This document shows, one piece after another, positions 9,143-17,763 of a stretch of 64,000 nucleotides of DNA. The translations under genes and the position numbers were made by a program. Origin of the DNA: UBA2227 sp036677505 (GTDB lineage Bacteria; Bacillota_I; Bacilli_A; Erysipelotrichales; Erysipelotrichaceae); the NCBI GenBank assembly GCA_036677505.1, contig JAVBWK010000028.1, positions 3,938 to 67,937 of the forward strand, written 5' to 3'. Within the stretch, counting starts at the first letter, position 1; the number at the start of each line of letters is the position of its first letter. Under the pieces are notes generated by a model. That model was given only the letters and a program-made list of their open reading frames with translations. It was not told the DNA's origin and did no database searches.

Positions 9143-9789
9143 TCATCATTGCACCTTCGGTGTTATCACTGGATTACAGCCGGTTTAACGAACAGATCGA
9201 CCAGTTGCATCGGTCAAAAGCTCAGTGGCTTCATTTTGACGTCATGGACGGTCATTTTGTGCCGAACCTTACCTTTGGTCCGGATATACTGAAGGCTTTT
9301 AAGAAAGCTTCGCATTTATTCTTGGATGTTCATCTGATGGTGGAGGATCCGGACTATTTTTCCGATGTGTTTATCGATGCCGGAGCTCAGATGATCACGT
9401 TTCATACGGAAGCGATGGACAATGATTCTGATCGTATCACGGCTTTAATCCGCAAGATCAAATCCCGCGGCGCTAAAGCAGGGCTGACTGTGAAACCTCA
9501 TACGCCTGTCGATGTCCTTTTGCCTTTTGTCCATCAGGCCGATCTGTTTCTGATCATGTCCGTGGAACCGGGATTTGGCGGTCAGAGATTTATGCCCTCA
9601 GCTTTGGATAAAATTGCTGTATTGCGCAAAGCCATCGATGAGGCCGGGGCAAAAACACTCATTCAGGTGGATGGCGGCATCAACCAAACCACTGGGGAGT
9701 CCGTAAAATCTGCGGGAGTCGATGTCCTGGTTGCGGGCAGTTATATCTTTTCCGGCAATATCATCGAGGCTGTGGAAAGTTTATGTTAA
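9139..9789 (+). CDS. rpe: Ribulose-phosphate 3-epimerase
   Basis: Interconverts ribulose 5-phosphate and xylulose 5-phosphate in the pentose phosphate pathway. The 216-residue TIM barrel shows HFDVMDGHFVPNLTFGP, the metal-ligand HLMV segment, SVEPGFGGQ for phosphate binding and VDGGIN. It overlaps the end of rsgA by 4 bases and thiN by 7, indicating coupled translation. Confidence 0.96.
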   Translation: MIIIAPSVLSLDYSRFNEQIDQLHRSKAQWLHFDVMDGHFVPNLTFGPDILKAFKKASHLFLDVHLMVEDPDYFSDVFIDAGAQMITFHTEAMDNDSDRITALIRKIKSRGAKAGLTVKPHTPVDVLLPFVHQADLFLIMSVEPGFGGQRFMPSALDKIAVLRKAIDEAGAKTLIQVDGGINQTTGESVKSAGVDVLVAGSYIFSGNIIEAVESLC

Positions 9790-10379
9790 GAGCTCTGTTG
9801 GTGGCGTCGATGGCAACTTCACTTCCGAGGTGGGAAGCGGATTTTATCGTCGGTATCGACCGGGGAGCTTTGTTTTGTGCGCATAACGAAATCATGATGG
9901 ATATCGCGATTGGTGATTTTGATTCGGTCAGTGGATCTGAACTTGAATGGATCAAAAAGTACAGTAAGGAGCACATCTTACTAAATCCCATCAAAGATGT
10001 CACAGACACTCAGGCCGCTCTTGAGCTTGTTTCATCCGCTAAGGAAGTGTGGCTGGTCGGCGGACTTGGCGGACGCATCGATCATCAGTTGATCAATATC
10101 GGTTTGGCCACTGCCGATACCCGTTTGAAACTATGGGATGAGCATCATTTGATTTATGCCGTAAGCGGGGAAATGAGTATAAAAAAAGCGGGATACCGCT
10201 ATTTGTCACTTTTTGCGATTCAACCGTCAAAAGTAAGTTTACAGGGGGTCAGATATCCGTTGACTGACCGGAAAGTCGATTCTTCGGATCTTTATCTGGT
10301 GAGCAATGAAATCATCGGGGATGAAGCACGGATTGAGGTATGTGGGAAGATACTGATCATACAAAGCAATGACGCATAA
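9783..10379 (+). CDS. thiN: Thiamine pyrophosphokinase
   Basis: Transfers pyrophosphate from ATP to thiamine to make thiamine diphosphate. The 198-residue protein has the family motifs GIDRGA, IGDFDSV, KDVTDTQAAL and GGLGGRIDHQLINI. Its ATG overlaps the rpe stop. Last gene of the operon; a terminator follows at once. Confidence 0.92.
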   Translation: MLRALLVASMATSLPRWEADFIVGIDRGALFCAHNEIMMDIAIGDFDSVSGSELEWIKKYSKEHILLNPIKDVTDTQAALELVSSAKEVWLVGGLGGRIDHQLINIGLATADTRLKLWDEHHLIYAVSGEMSIKKAGYRYLSLFAIQPSKVSLQGVRYPLTDRKVDSSDLYLVSNEIIGDEARIEVCGKILIIQSNDA

Positions 10380-10408
10380 AAAAAACGGTGGAAACCGTTT
10401 GTTTTTTT
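10378..10408. terminator. Bidirectional terminator between thiN and rpmB
   Basis: AAACGGT (10383-10389) pairs with ACCGTTT (10394-10400). Runs of A on the left and T on the right make it usable from both strands for the convergent genes. Confidence 0.8.
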
Positions 10409-10598
10409 AGGCAGCTTGCTGGGCTTTCAATGCTTTTAAGGCGCGGGCGGAAATACGGATTTTTTGCGGCTTTCCATCGACCATCACTTTAACTTTTTGC
10501 AGGTTGACATTCCATTTCCGACGTGTAGCACGAAGTGAATGAGAACGTTTGTTTCCAGATAATGCCTTCTTACCGGATACGGCGCATACTCTTGACAT
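10407..10598 (-). CDS. rpmB: Large subunit ribosomal protein L28
   Basis: A 63-residue basic protein of the 50S subunit. It opens MSRVCAVSGKKALSGN and continues HSLRATRRKWNVNLQ, the usual L28 pattern. Only one of the cysteines that bind zinc in C+ paralogs is seen, so this looks like the zinc-free form. A strong ribosome site (aaggggggtt on the minus strand) precedes the start. It stands alone, convergent with thiN. Confidence 0.95.
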   Translation of the reverse strand: MSRVCAVSGKKALSGNKRSHSLRATRRKWNVNLQKVKVMVDGKPQKIRISARALKALKAQQAA

Positions 10599-10791
10599 AC
10601 CGTAACCCCCCTTTCTTGTCTTATTTGTGCTTGTAAACTATATCATAGGTCAATTCAAATTGCAAGTGTTAACCTGTAGTTTCACCACGGAATTTTCATC
10701 TCAAATCGGACCTGTCATTTATAAAAAACTTTTTTATCAAACACATTTGTGCTATGATGTACTCGTATGGTTGTGAAAGGATTTGTTCGCT

Positions 10792-12045
10792 ATGGAAAAG
10801 CAACTTTTGGCCGCTGTTGAAGTCGCTGATCATGAAATCCGATTGATCGTTGCGGAATTCTTTAACACCCGTCTTCAGATCTTAAAGACGGAAAGAGTCG
10901 AATGTTCGGGTTTTGACGGCACCAAGATCACCAATGAACAGGAAGTCGTACATAGTTTGAAACGGGCTGTTGAGAATGCTTCGAAAAATATCGGCGCATC
11001 GATCCAACAAGTCCTTTTGTTAATTCCATCAGTGGATTTTAAGCGGGTAATGCGCCGGGTAACCGGCGAAGTCAGTCAGGGCTCGGTAGGAATCACCCAA
11101 AATGACATCCAACGGGCGTATGCCGGAATCATGCATATGGAATATGAACCGTCACTGGAAGTCATCAATGTCATGGTCAGCAAGTATATCGTCAATGGGA
11201 TCAATATGAAGAAAGCGCCTATCCATGAGCCGGCCGATCATTTCGTGATGGAGAGTGAAGTTTATCTTGCCAACCGGGATCTTGCATACAGTCTGGCAGG
11301 GTGTATAGAAAAAGCCGGATTGGGAATCATCGATATCGTGTTGGATGCCTTTGGGGTAGCCAAAGAAGCGTCTCTTTTGGAACAGTCTGCCGAAGATGTG
11401 ATCATTTCCATCCGACTGGAAAAGATGACGACTCAGTTGTGTCTTTTCTCTTCCGGCAAACTGTACAGTGCTGAGGTTTTGCAGACCGGGTTTGGCGAAT
11501 GGATCGATAAAGTCAAAGAAGCTTTTGATGTTCCGTTCGATGTGGCTAATAGGCTGATGATTTATAACTGCCGGTGTGACGGTTTGCAGCCGACAGATGC
11601 TCCGATTTACATGTGGTCGAAAAACGGTCAGACGCATACGTGTTCACTGGCTGATCTGATGGATGTTTTGTGGCCGTCGATCAAACGATGGATCATTGAG
11701 ATCAATCAGACGTGCGAGCCGATCATCGCGGCAAAACGGGCATCGGTCGTTTTGACCGGTGAAGGAGCAATCATTCAGGGGTTGGATCTGGCATTGCAGG
11801 AAGCATTGGCAACGAAAGTATCGTTGTATGTTCCTGAAACTTTGGGTGTTCGTAACGGCTGTTATACGGCGTTGCTGGGGTCGTTTTATATGTATAAAGA
11901 TATGGAAGTATGGCGTCGCAAAAGTGCGGGAAGTCTAAATCTGTTTGAATTTAATGCGATGATATCTGCACGTAAGGGGAAGGAAGGTTCTCAGGAAGAA
12001 ACCTTGCCTAAACGTTTAAAAGGTATTTTTGATACAAAGAAATAA
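10792..12045 (+). CDS. ftsA: Divergent FtsA-like cell division actin homologue
   Basis: FtsA links FtsZ to the membrane and recruits divisome proteins. Context (directly before ftsZ), the 417-residue length, an actin-like fold pattern and a basic amphipathic C-terminus (LPKRLKGIFDTKK) support the call. The nucleotide-binding signatures are poor: the first phosphate loop reads AAVEVADHEIRL instead of a GxDxGT form, and the last reads VVLTGEGAIIQG. ATP binding may therefore be changed. The start at ATG 10792 follows gtgaaagg; a TATGAT box at 10753-10758 may be its promoter. It lies 17 bases before ftsZ. Confidence 0.75.
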   Translation: MEKQLLAAVEVADHEIRLIVAEFFNTRLQILKTERVECSGFDGTKITNEQEVVHSLKRAVENASKNIGASIQQVLLLIPSVDFKRVMRRVTGEVSQGSVGITQNDIQRAYAGIMHMEYEPSLEVINVMVSKYIVNGINMKKAPIHEPADHFVMESEVYLANRDLAYSLAGCIEKAGLGIIDIVLDAFGVAKEASLLEQSAEDVIISIRLEKMTTQLCLFSSGKLYSAEVLQTGFGEWIDKVKEAFDVPFDVANRLMIYNCRCDGLQPTDAPIYMWSKNGQTHTCSLADLMDVLWPSIKRWIIEINQTCEPIIAAKRASVVLTGEGAIIQGLDLALQEALATKVSLYVPETLGVRNGCYTALLGSFYMYKDMEVWRRKSAGSLNLFEFNAMISARKGKEGSQEETLPKRLKGIFDTKK

Positions 12046-12062
12046 TGTCCGGAGGGTCGACA

Positions 12063-13127
12063 ATGAACGAAGATAAATATCATCAGGTAGCCAAAATCAA
12101 AGTATTCGGTATCGGCGGTGCCGGTTGTAATGCGGTCAACCGCATGGTGGATGAGGGTTTGCAGGGAGTTGAATTTTTTGTGTGCAATACGGACTTGCAG
12201 GTGCTCAATGTTTCGATGGTCAAAAACAAACTGGTTTTGGGCCGGGAAACAACCAAGGGCTTGGGTGCCGGAGCCAATCCGGATATCGGCCGTAAAGCAG
12301 CCATGGAAAGTGAAGGGGATATCCGTGCTGCCATGAGCGGTGCCGATATGGTATTTATAACGACGGGTTTGGGTGGCGGTACCGGAACCGGAGCCTCACC
12401 GCTGTTTGCGAAAGTAGCGAAAGACTGTGGTGCACTGGTCGTAGGCATCGTAACCAAACCGTTCAGTTTCGAAGGCCGTAAACGTATGGATCAGGCGTTA
12501 AAAGGTCTGGAAGAACTTCGTGAGCATGTTGATTCGCTGATTATCGTTTCCAATAATCAGTTGCTGGAAGTCATCGGCCGCATCCCGTTTGTGGAAGCAT
12601 TCAAAGAGGCTGACAATGTTTTGCGTCAGGGTGTTCAAACCATTACGGATCTGATTGCTGTTCCGGCCATGATCAACCTTGACTTTGCGGATGTCCGTGC
12701 GGTCATGGAAGGTCAGGGAACGGCTTTGATCGGTATCGGTATGGCTGCCGGAGATAACAAGGCGCAGGAAGCCGCTCAGCGTGCCATTACTTCGCCACTG
12801 CTGGAAGCACAGATCCGCGGAGCGCGCAATGCGATCGTCAATGTAACCGGCGGTGAGAACATAACGATTTTTGATGCCAGTGATGCCGTCGAGTTTATCC
12901 GTGATTCTGCCGGCGGGGATATCGACATAATTTTCGGTGTTGCCATCAATGAGCAGATCGGTGATTCGATCATCGTGACCGTCATTGCGACCGGCTTTGA
13001 TCTGCCCAAAGCATCGCCGTTGACCCAACCGGTTCAATCGGCCGCAAAGGTGGTAGAAGTCATTAAAAATGAAAAACCGACACAGGAAGATGACGGAAAT
13101 ATTCCGGGCTTCTTCCGTTCAAGATAA
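12063..13127 (+). CDS. ftsZ: Cell division GTPase FtsZ
   Basis: Tubulin-like GTPase that forms the Z ring. The 354-residue protein has GIGGAGCNAVNRM, the tubulin signature GGGTGTGASP, the T7-loop region NLDFADVRAVM and a C-terminal peptide IPGFFRSR of the type bound by FtsA. The linker is short. Start ATG 12063 is behind ggaggg. No other division or mur genes surround this ftsA-ftsZ pair, so the usual dcw cluster is split in this genome. Confidence 0.97.
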   Translation: MNEDKYHQVAKIKVFGIGGAGCNAVNRMVDEGLQGVEFFVCNTDLQVLNVSMVKNKLVLGRETTKGLGAGANPDIGRKAAMESEGDIRAAMSGADMVFITTGLGGGTGTGASPLFAKVAKDCGALVVGIVTKPFSFEGRKRMDQALKGLEELREHVDSLIIVSNNQLLEVIGRIPFVEAFKEADNVLRQGVQTITDLIAVPAMINLDFADVRAVMEGQGTALIGIGMAAGDNKAQEAAQRAITSPLLEAQIRGARNAIVNVTGGENITIFDASDAVEFIRDSAGGDIDIIFGVAINEQIGDSIIVTVIATGFDLPKASPLTQPVQSAAKVVEVIKNEKPTQEDDGNIPGFFRSR

Positions 13128-13148
13128 AGAGAGCGCAAGCTCTTTTTC
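13126..13148 (+). terminator. Terminator of ftsAZ
   Basis: A 7-pair stem closes on a GCAA tetraloop (13135-13138), with GAGC and GCTC as its core, followed by five T. Confidence 0.65.
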
Positions 13149-13160
13149 ATTGCATATGTT

Positions 13161-13189
13161 TTGTTTATTTCCGCAAACATTGGTAAAAT
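13161..13189 (+). promoter_or_regulatory. Promoter of the uncharacterised gene after ftsZ
   Basis: TTGTTT at 13161-13166 and TAAAAT at 13184-13189, spacer 17. Moderate match to the sigma-A consensus. Confidence 0.45.
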
Positions 13190-13207
13190 ACATCACAGGA
13201 GGAGATT

Positions 13208-13669
13208 ATGAAACTTTTGTATGTGAAAGCCAGTGTGTTTACGGCGAGTTACCGATGTACTCAAGTGCGTCAGCGGCTCATCCGGTTCATCAATCAAAAT
13301 CCGCCCGGTGCCATCGCGGTCAGTGGGATGCAGGACAGTCTGCGATTGACGATGCATCAGTTTTTCAATCAATTAAAACATCCGGAAATCCGGATGTTGG
13401 ATATACCGGGTCAGTATCAGATTCAAGATCTGACAGTTACCCTCCATTCGCATTATTTGTCTGCAGGCGAACTTACGATCGTGCCGATCGAAGGAACGGT
13501 TGCGGTGATCGAGAAAAACAACCGGTGTCGGGTGTCCTATATGCTTTTCGATATTTTTGCTCAAGAAGAGTTTGCGGATTATAACGGTGAACTGGATGAA
13601 GCTTTGATCGAAGAACTTACCCAGCTTCTTAAGACCGGTGAAGTCAAAGAGAAGAACGGAATCAATTAA
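13208..13669 (+). CDS. Uncharacterised 153-residue protein downstream of ftsZ
   Basis: I do not recognise this family. The product is soluble by composition, with no signal peptide or membrane segment. The middle (VTLHSHYLSAGELTIVPIEG and VAVIEKNNRCRVSYML) looks beta-rich and the end (about residues 125-150) is helical and charged. A good site, aggaggag, precedes ATG 13208, and the gene has its own promoter and terminator, so it is a real single-gene unit. Position after ftsZ may be chance. Confidence 0.7.
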   Translation: MKLLYVKASVFTASYRCTQVRQRLIRFINQNPPGAIAVSGMQDSLRLTMHQFFNQLKHPEIRMLDIPGQYQIQDLTVTLHSHYLSAGELTIVPIEGTVAVIEKNNRCRVSYMLFDIFAQEEFADYNGELDEALIEELTQLLKTGEVKEKNGIN

Positions 13670-13690
13670 CGGCTCAGCCGTTTTTTTTGT
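13667..13690 (+). terminator. Terminator of the 153-residue protein gene
   Basis: AACGGCT (13668-13674) pairs with AGCCGTT (13676-13682), then a run of T. Confidence 0.75.
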
Positions 13691-13712
13691 TACAATGACT
13701 TAGTGAGCCAAT

Positions 13713-14492
13713 TCAGATCAGGTTCAGTTGTTTGCAGGCCTTATAGATACCATCATCATTGACTGCTGCCGTGACTAAGGTAGCCTTTTCTTTGAGCAAG
13801 GCATTGCCATTGCCCATCGCAACACTGATATCCGCATACCTGAACATTTCAATATCGTTGAGCGAATCACCGAAAGCGATGTACGATTTCGGCATATTCC
13901 AATGGTTCAGCATCTGGCGGATGCCGGTATATTTGGAATGATCGTCACTGACGATATCCGCATAGGTCGATTCCCCGGGCATAACCAGGGTTCCTTTGAG
14001 ATCTATAAATTTCTTGTAGTCATAACCTCTTGGAGCATAGACCAAGATCATATCGACAGGTTCTCCTTGATATGACTTTACTAACTTGGGCACTGGGATT
14101 TTAAAGAAAGCATGGGCAGTCAGAACATTCTCATCTGATTCAAAGCGCATAAAGTCTGGCTGTCCCTCAAACTGCATATTCAAACCATCCTCGATAACGA
14201 TGGCTTCAATTTGACGGACCAACTCCGGTTCCATCACATGATGATAAAAGCGTTGCTGGTTTGCGTCATACAGCTGCTGACCGTTGCTGGTCACATAACC
14301 GTCCCATTCTACGACCTCCGTGATGCCGGTTTTCTTGCAGTCACTGAAATTTCGGCCGGTGGATATCCCCAGTTTATAGCCCTTTTCTTTTAATCGGATC
14401 AAGGTTTCAACTGCTGATTTCGGAAATGTGTGAGTGTTGGAGTCCAGCAGGGTTCCGTCAACATCAAAGAAAATGGCTTTAATATCATTCAT
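13713..14492 (-). CDS. HAD superfamily Cof-type sugar phosphatase
   Basis: Haloacid dehalogenase-type phosphatase of the Cof/IIB subfamily, probably acting on sugar or cofactor phosphates; substrate unknown. The 259 residues contain FFDVDGTLLDSN (nucleophile Asp near residue 10), ISTGRNFSD (motif II), and IAFGDSLNDIEMFRYADISVAMGNG (motif IV), with the C2 cap in between. Monocistronic on the minus strand, convergent with the upstream unknown gene. Confidence 0.88.
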   Translation of the reverse strand: MNDIKAIFFDVDGTLLDSNTHTFPKSAVETLIRLKEKGYKLGISTGRNFSDCKKTGITEVVEWDGYVTSNGQQLYDANQQRFYHHVMEPELVRQIEAIVIEDGLNMQFEGQPDFMRFESDENVLTAHAFFKIPVPKLVKSYQGEPVDMILVYAPRGYDYKKFIDLKGTLVMPGESTYADIVSDDHSKYTGIRQMLNHWNMPKSYIAFGDSLNDIEMFRYADISVAMGNGNALLKEKATLVTAAVNDDGIYKACKQLNLI

Positions 14493-14626
14493 ATAAGCAC
14501 CTCATGTTTCATTATACGATAAAATATGAGAAATGCATTAAATCATCCTTTTGTAAGCGATTACTTTATTTTAACAAGTTTCAAAATCGGTAAATAGGTG
14601 TATACTAGGTTTGTCGGAGGTTAATT

Positions 14627-15349
14627 ATGAAAACTATTGCAGATTTACATATTCATACGACGGCCAGCGGTCATGCGTACAGCACCTTGCAGGAAATCGT
14701 TCTATATGCCAAATCAATCGGTTTACCGATGGTCGGAATCAGCGATCATGCGCCGGGCATGCCTGGGGGAGCCCATCTGTTTCACTTTCTCAATATGCGC
14801 ATCCTGCCTAAAGATATCGATGGAGTGAAAGTGGTGCGTGGGATTGAAGTCAATATCATGGATCATCAGGGTGGTATCGATGTGGACGATCGGACTCTGG
14901 CGATGACTCAATATGCGATTGCATCATTACATCCGCCATGCATCCCGTTTGCGGATATAAATACAAATACCGAAACTTTGATCAAAGTCATGGGCATCGA
15001 TGGAATTCAGATTATCGGCCATCCTGATGATGAGCGTTATCCGTTGGATTATGACGCTTTGGCTTATGCTGCAAAGGAGCATAAGGTGTTATTGGAAATC
15101 AATAACTCATCGATGAACGGTGTATCGGCCCGCAGCAACAGCAAGGCCGTGATCAAAGAACTTCTGGCCGCCTGCAAACGGCATCAGACCCATGTGATTT
15201 TCAGTTCGGACGCACATATAAGTTTTGATGTCGGAAGATTTAACTATTGTCATCAGATCGTACAGGAATGTGATTTCCCGATGGAACTGGTGGTCAATCA
15301 TCAGCCGGATAAACTGAAATTTTTCTTACCTAAAGTATTTACGGATTAA
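14627..15349 (+). CDS. PHP-domain phosphoesterase, YcdX-like
   Basis: Trinuclear-metal hydrolase of the polymerase and histidinol phosphatase family. In the 240 residues the metal ligands are visible in LHIHTTASGHAY, GISDHAPGMPG, GIEVNIMD, IIGHPDD and FSSDAHISFDVG. The closest named relatives are YcdX-type phosphatases; the physiological substrate is unknown. The start at 14627 follows ggaggttaatt. Single gene with a terminator shared with the convergent MFS gene. Confidence 0.88.
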   Translation: MKTIADLHIHTTASGHAYSTLQEIVLYAKSIGLPMVGISDHAPGMPGGAHLFHFLNMRILPKDIDGVKVVRGIEVNIMDHQGGIDVDDRTLAMTQYAIASLHPPCIPFADINTNTETLIKVMGIDGIQIIGHPDDERYPLDYDALAYAAKEHKVLLEINNSSMNGVSARSNSKAVIKELLAACKRHQTHVIFSSDAHISFDVGRFNYCHQIVQECDFPMELVVNHQPDKLKFFLPKVFTD

Positions 15350-15371
15350 AAAGGCGGCTTGGCCGCTTTTA
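15350..15371. terminator. Bidirectional terminator
   Basis: GCGGC and GCCGC arms around TTG, flanked by A and T runs, serve both the PHP gene and the convergent transporter gene. Confidence 0.65.
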
Positions 15372-16577
15372 TGTTTGAGAGAAACTGACGATTGTATCCG
15401 CTGCTTTCGATTCACTTCTGGGAGTGATCCGGGTAATCAGCCATCCGACCACAGCCAACCCGGCCGCAATCAGAAAGGTCGTCTGCAGACTGGATACCAA
15501 AGCGACGATCAGCGGACCGACCAGCGCAGCCAACCCGTATGCCTGATAGACGATTCCATAGTTGGCTCCGAGATTTTTAACACCGAAGTATTCGTTGGTC
15601 ACCGTGGGAAAGACAGCCAGAAAACCGCCGAAACAAAAGGCAATCATGGCTAGTGTCACAAAGTAGGTCAGATACGTCAGTGTGAAAAGGCTGAGCGCTG
15701 TCATTGACACCGCCGTCAGTATAAACATAATCGAAATCATGCGGATTCGTCCGAAACGGTCCGAAAGTGATCCCCAGATGATCCGTCCGGATGCATTGAA
15801 CAATGCGATGATGCTGACGGCATTGGCAGCAACGGATTCATCCAGTCCGGCCAATTGGACTCCAATGTCTTTGGCCAATCCGATAACCAAAAGTCCGCTG
15901 GCACTGGCAAACAGAAACATGGTCCAAATCAAAGGAAACGAGCGTGTCCGTATCATTTCTGAAGGTGTAAACTGATGGCCGGACTTTGATGAAGCGGCTG
16001 TTGAAGTTTGCACGTCGTCGGGTACACGAAGAAGTGAAGCACCGAAACCGCCGACTGCGGCACAAATCACACCTAAAATAAGAAATGTCGGCATGACCCC
16101 TTGGGCAGAAATGAAATATTCGATGGCTGATTTAAAAACCAGAGATCCTAAACCGAAGGCACCGACAGCAATACCGGTAATCAGTCCTTTGCGCTTAGGA
16201 TACCACTTGACCAAAGTCGAAAGAGGACACACATACACAAAGCCGACACCGGCTCCGGCGACGATCCCATAGCTGATGTACAGCTGCCAGAGTTCACGGA
16301 CTTGCGAGGTCAGCATCAGTCCGCCACTGTAAAGCAGGATGCCGATCGTTGCAACCAGCCGTGGACCTTTTCGATCCTGAAGGCGCCCTGCAAACATGGT
16401 CGCAAAAGCAAATGAAAAAATAGCAATGGAATAAGCCATAAACACATCGTCGCGATTCCAGTTTAGCTTTGTGGCTATGGGCTGATTAAACAGACTCCAT
16501 GTATAAATACTGCCGATACACAAATGAATCAATACGGCTCCGGCAACGATCCAGCCGGGGTGTTTTGATTTTCTCAT
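15369..16577 (-). CDS. MFS transporter of the OFA (oxalate/formate antiporter) family
   Basis: A 12-helix secondary carrier for a small carboxylate or similar anion; substrate not deducible. The 402-residue protein has the OFA-type start GWIVAGAVLIHLCIGSIYTW, a motif A-like loop GRLQDRKGPR between helices 2 and 3, a second copy SLSDRFGRIR between helices 8 and 9, and the family segment KWYPKRKGLITGIAVGAFGLG. The ATG at 16577 is preferred over that at 16583 because the aaggag site sits only two bases from the earlier one. Single gene on the minus strand. Confidence 0.85.
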   Translation of the reverse strand: MRKSKHPGWIVAGAVLIHLCIGSIYTWSLFNQPIATKLNWNRDDVFMAYSIAIFSFAFATMFAGRLQDRKGPRLVATIGILLYSGGLMLTSQVRELWQLYISYGIVAGAGVGFVYVCPLSTLVKWYPKRKGLITGIAVGAFGLGSLVFKSAIEYFISAQGVMPTFLILGVICAAVGGFGASLLRVPDDVQTSTAASSKSGHQFTPSEMIRTRSFPLIWTMFLFASASGLLVIGLAKDIGVQLAGLDESVAANAVSIIALFNASGRIIWGSLSDRFGRIRMISIMFILTAVSMTALSLFTLTYLTYFVTLAMIAFCFGGFLAVFPTVTNEYFGVKNLGANYGIVYQAYGLAALVGPLIVALVSSLQTTFLIAAGLAVVGWLITRITPRSESKAADTIVSFSQT

Positions 16578-16720
16578 ACACATATCTCCTTACCTCAGAA
16601 TTCTAAGTGATGGACCTATTTTACGTGGGCAAATGACAGAAAACAAGCAAAATCATTCGTGCTGATTTCAAGTTCGTTCGCACTGACTGAAGAATGCATA
16701 AATCAATCAGACAAGATGCA

Positions 16721-16744
16721 CAAAAAAACGCGGACGAGCCGCGC
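16721..16744 (-). terminator. Terminator of the maoC-acd-etfBA operon
   Basis: On the minus strand CGCGG-ctcgt-CCGCG is followed by seven T, immediately after the etfA stop. Confidence 0.8.
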
Positions 16745-17752
16745 TTAATTTTTATGAAGGATTTTCGAAAGTTCTTCGGTCAGTTTCGGTAAAATCGTGA
16801 CCGCATCGCCGACGATGCCGATGTGGGCAATTTGGAAAATGGCCGCATTGGGATCGCTGTTGATTGCAATGATGCATTCGGCCTTATCCATTCCGGCTGT
16901 ATGCTGAACGGCACCGGAAATCCCGCAGGCGATATACACCAGCGGACGGACGGTTTTGCCGGTCTGACCGACCTGCACATCTTTACCCAGCACACCGGTT
17001 TCGACCAAGCCGCGCGAAGCTCCGACTTCGGCATGCAGGGTATCCGCCAGATTTCTGATCAGATCCATATGTTTGACCATCGAACGTCCGGCCGAGACGA
17101 TGATTCGGGCTTTGGCGATATCGTTGGCCTTGACCTGCTGAACTTCTCTTTTCAGGATTTCGACCCAATCAACCGCATCCAGTTCGGTTTCGAAATGAAC
17201 GATTTCACCTTGACTGGCTTCTTTCTCGATTTTCTCGAAGACATTGGGACGGATCGTTGCCATCTGCGGACGGTGATTCGGACAGACAATCGTACCAAAC
17301 AGATTTCCGCCAAAGGCAGGGCGGGTGACCAGCAACAGCGATGTATCGGAGGTCATATCGACTTCAATGATCGTGGCATCGGCGGTCAGTCCGGTATCGA
17401 CACGGGCGGCTACCCGCGGTGCGATATCACGGCCGATGACCGTTGCTCCGATCAGAACGCTGTCGGGCTGAAAGTGACGTATCACGTCAGCCAGCACTTT
17501 AGTCGTGTGCTGGGTCGTGGCTTCTTTGAGTTTCTCATGCTCACAGAGTATGACTTTATCGGCTCCATATCTAAAGAGGGCCGGTGTCAGATTTTCGATT
17601 TGATAACCCGGTAAAACGGCAACGACATCATGACTCATGCCTTTTTCGGCATACTGACCTTTAAGTTTGCGGGCTTCACTAAGCAGTTGCAGACTGACTT
17701 CGGCAACAGTGTTCTGACGTGTCTCAATGTACACGAATATATCTTTTGTCAT
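16745..17752 (-). CDS. etfA: Electron transfer flavoprotein, alpha subunit
   Basis: With EtfB it takes electrons from the acyl-CoA dehydrogenase encoded upstream, or in bifurcating forms feeds it from NADH while reducing ferredoxin. The 335 residues include the C-terminal FAD domain with GQTGKTVRPLVYIACGISG, QHTAGMDKAE and AINSDPNAAIFQIAHIGIVGD. No extra ferredoxin domain is fused. Last gene of a four-gene minus-strand operon, 11 bases after etfB. Whether this Etf bifurcates cannot be settled by eye. Confidence 0.95.
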   Translation of the reverse strand: MTKDIFVYIETRQNTVAEVSLQLLSEARKLKGQYAEKGMSHDVVAVLPGYQIENLTPALFRYGADKVILCEHEKLKEATTQHTTKVLADVIRHFQPDSVLIGATVIGRDIAPRVAARVDTGLTADATIIEVDMTSDTSLLLVTRPAFGGNLFGTIVCPNHRPQMATIRPNVFEKIEKEASQGEIVHFETELDAVDWVEILKREVQQVKANDIAKARIIVSAGRSMVKHMDLIRNLADTLHAEVGASRGLVETGVLGKDVQVGQTGKTVRPLVYIACGISGAVQHTAGMDKAECIIAINSDPNAAIFQIAHIGIVGDAVTILPKLTEELSKILHKN

Positions 17753-17763
17753 GGCTGTTCTCC

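Noticed and set aside
16823..17614. 263-residue open frame on the plus strand over etfA
   Set aside because: It lies antisense to a clear etfA with intact motifs and its translation has no recognisable pattern or ribosome site.
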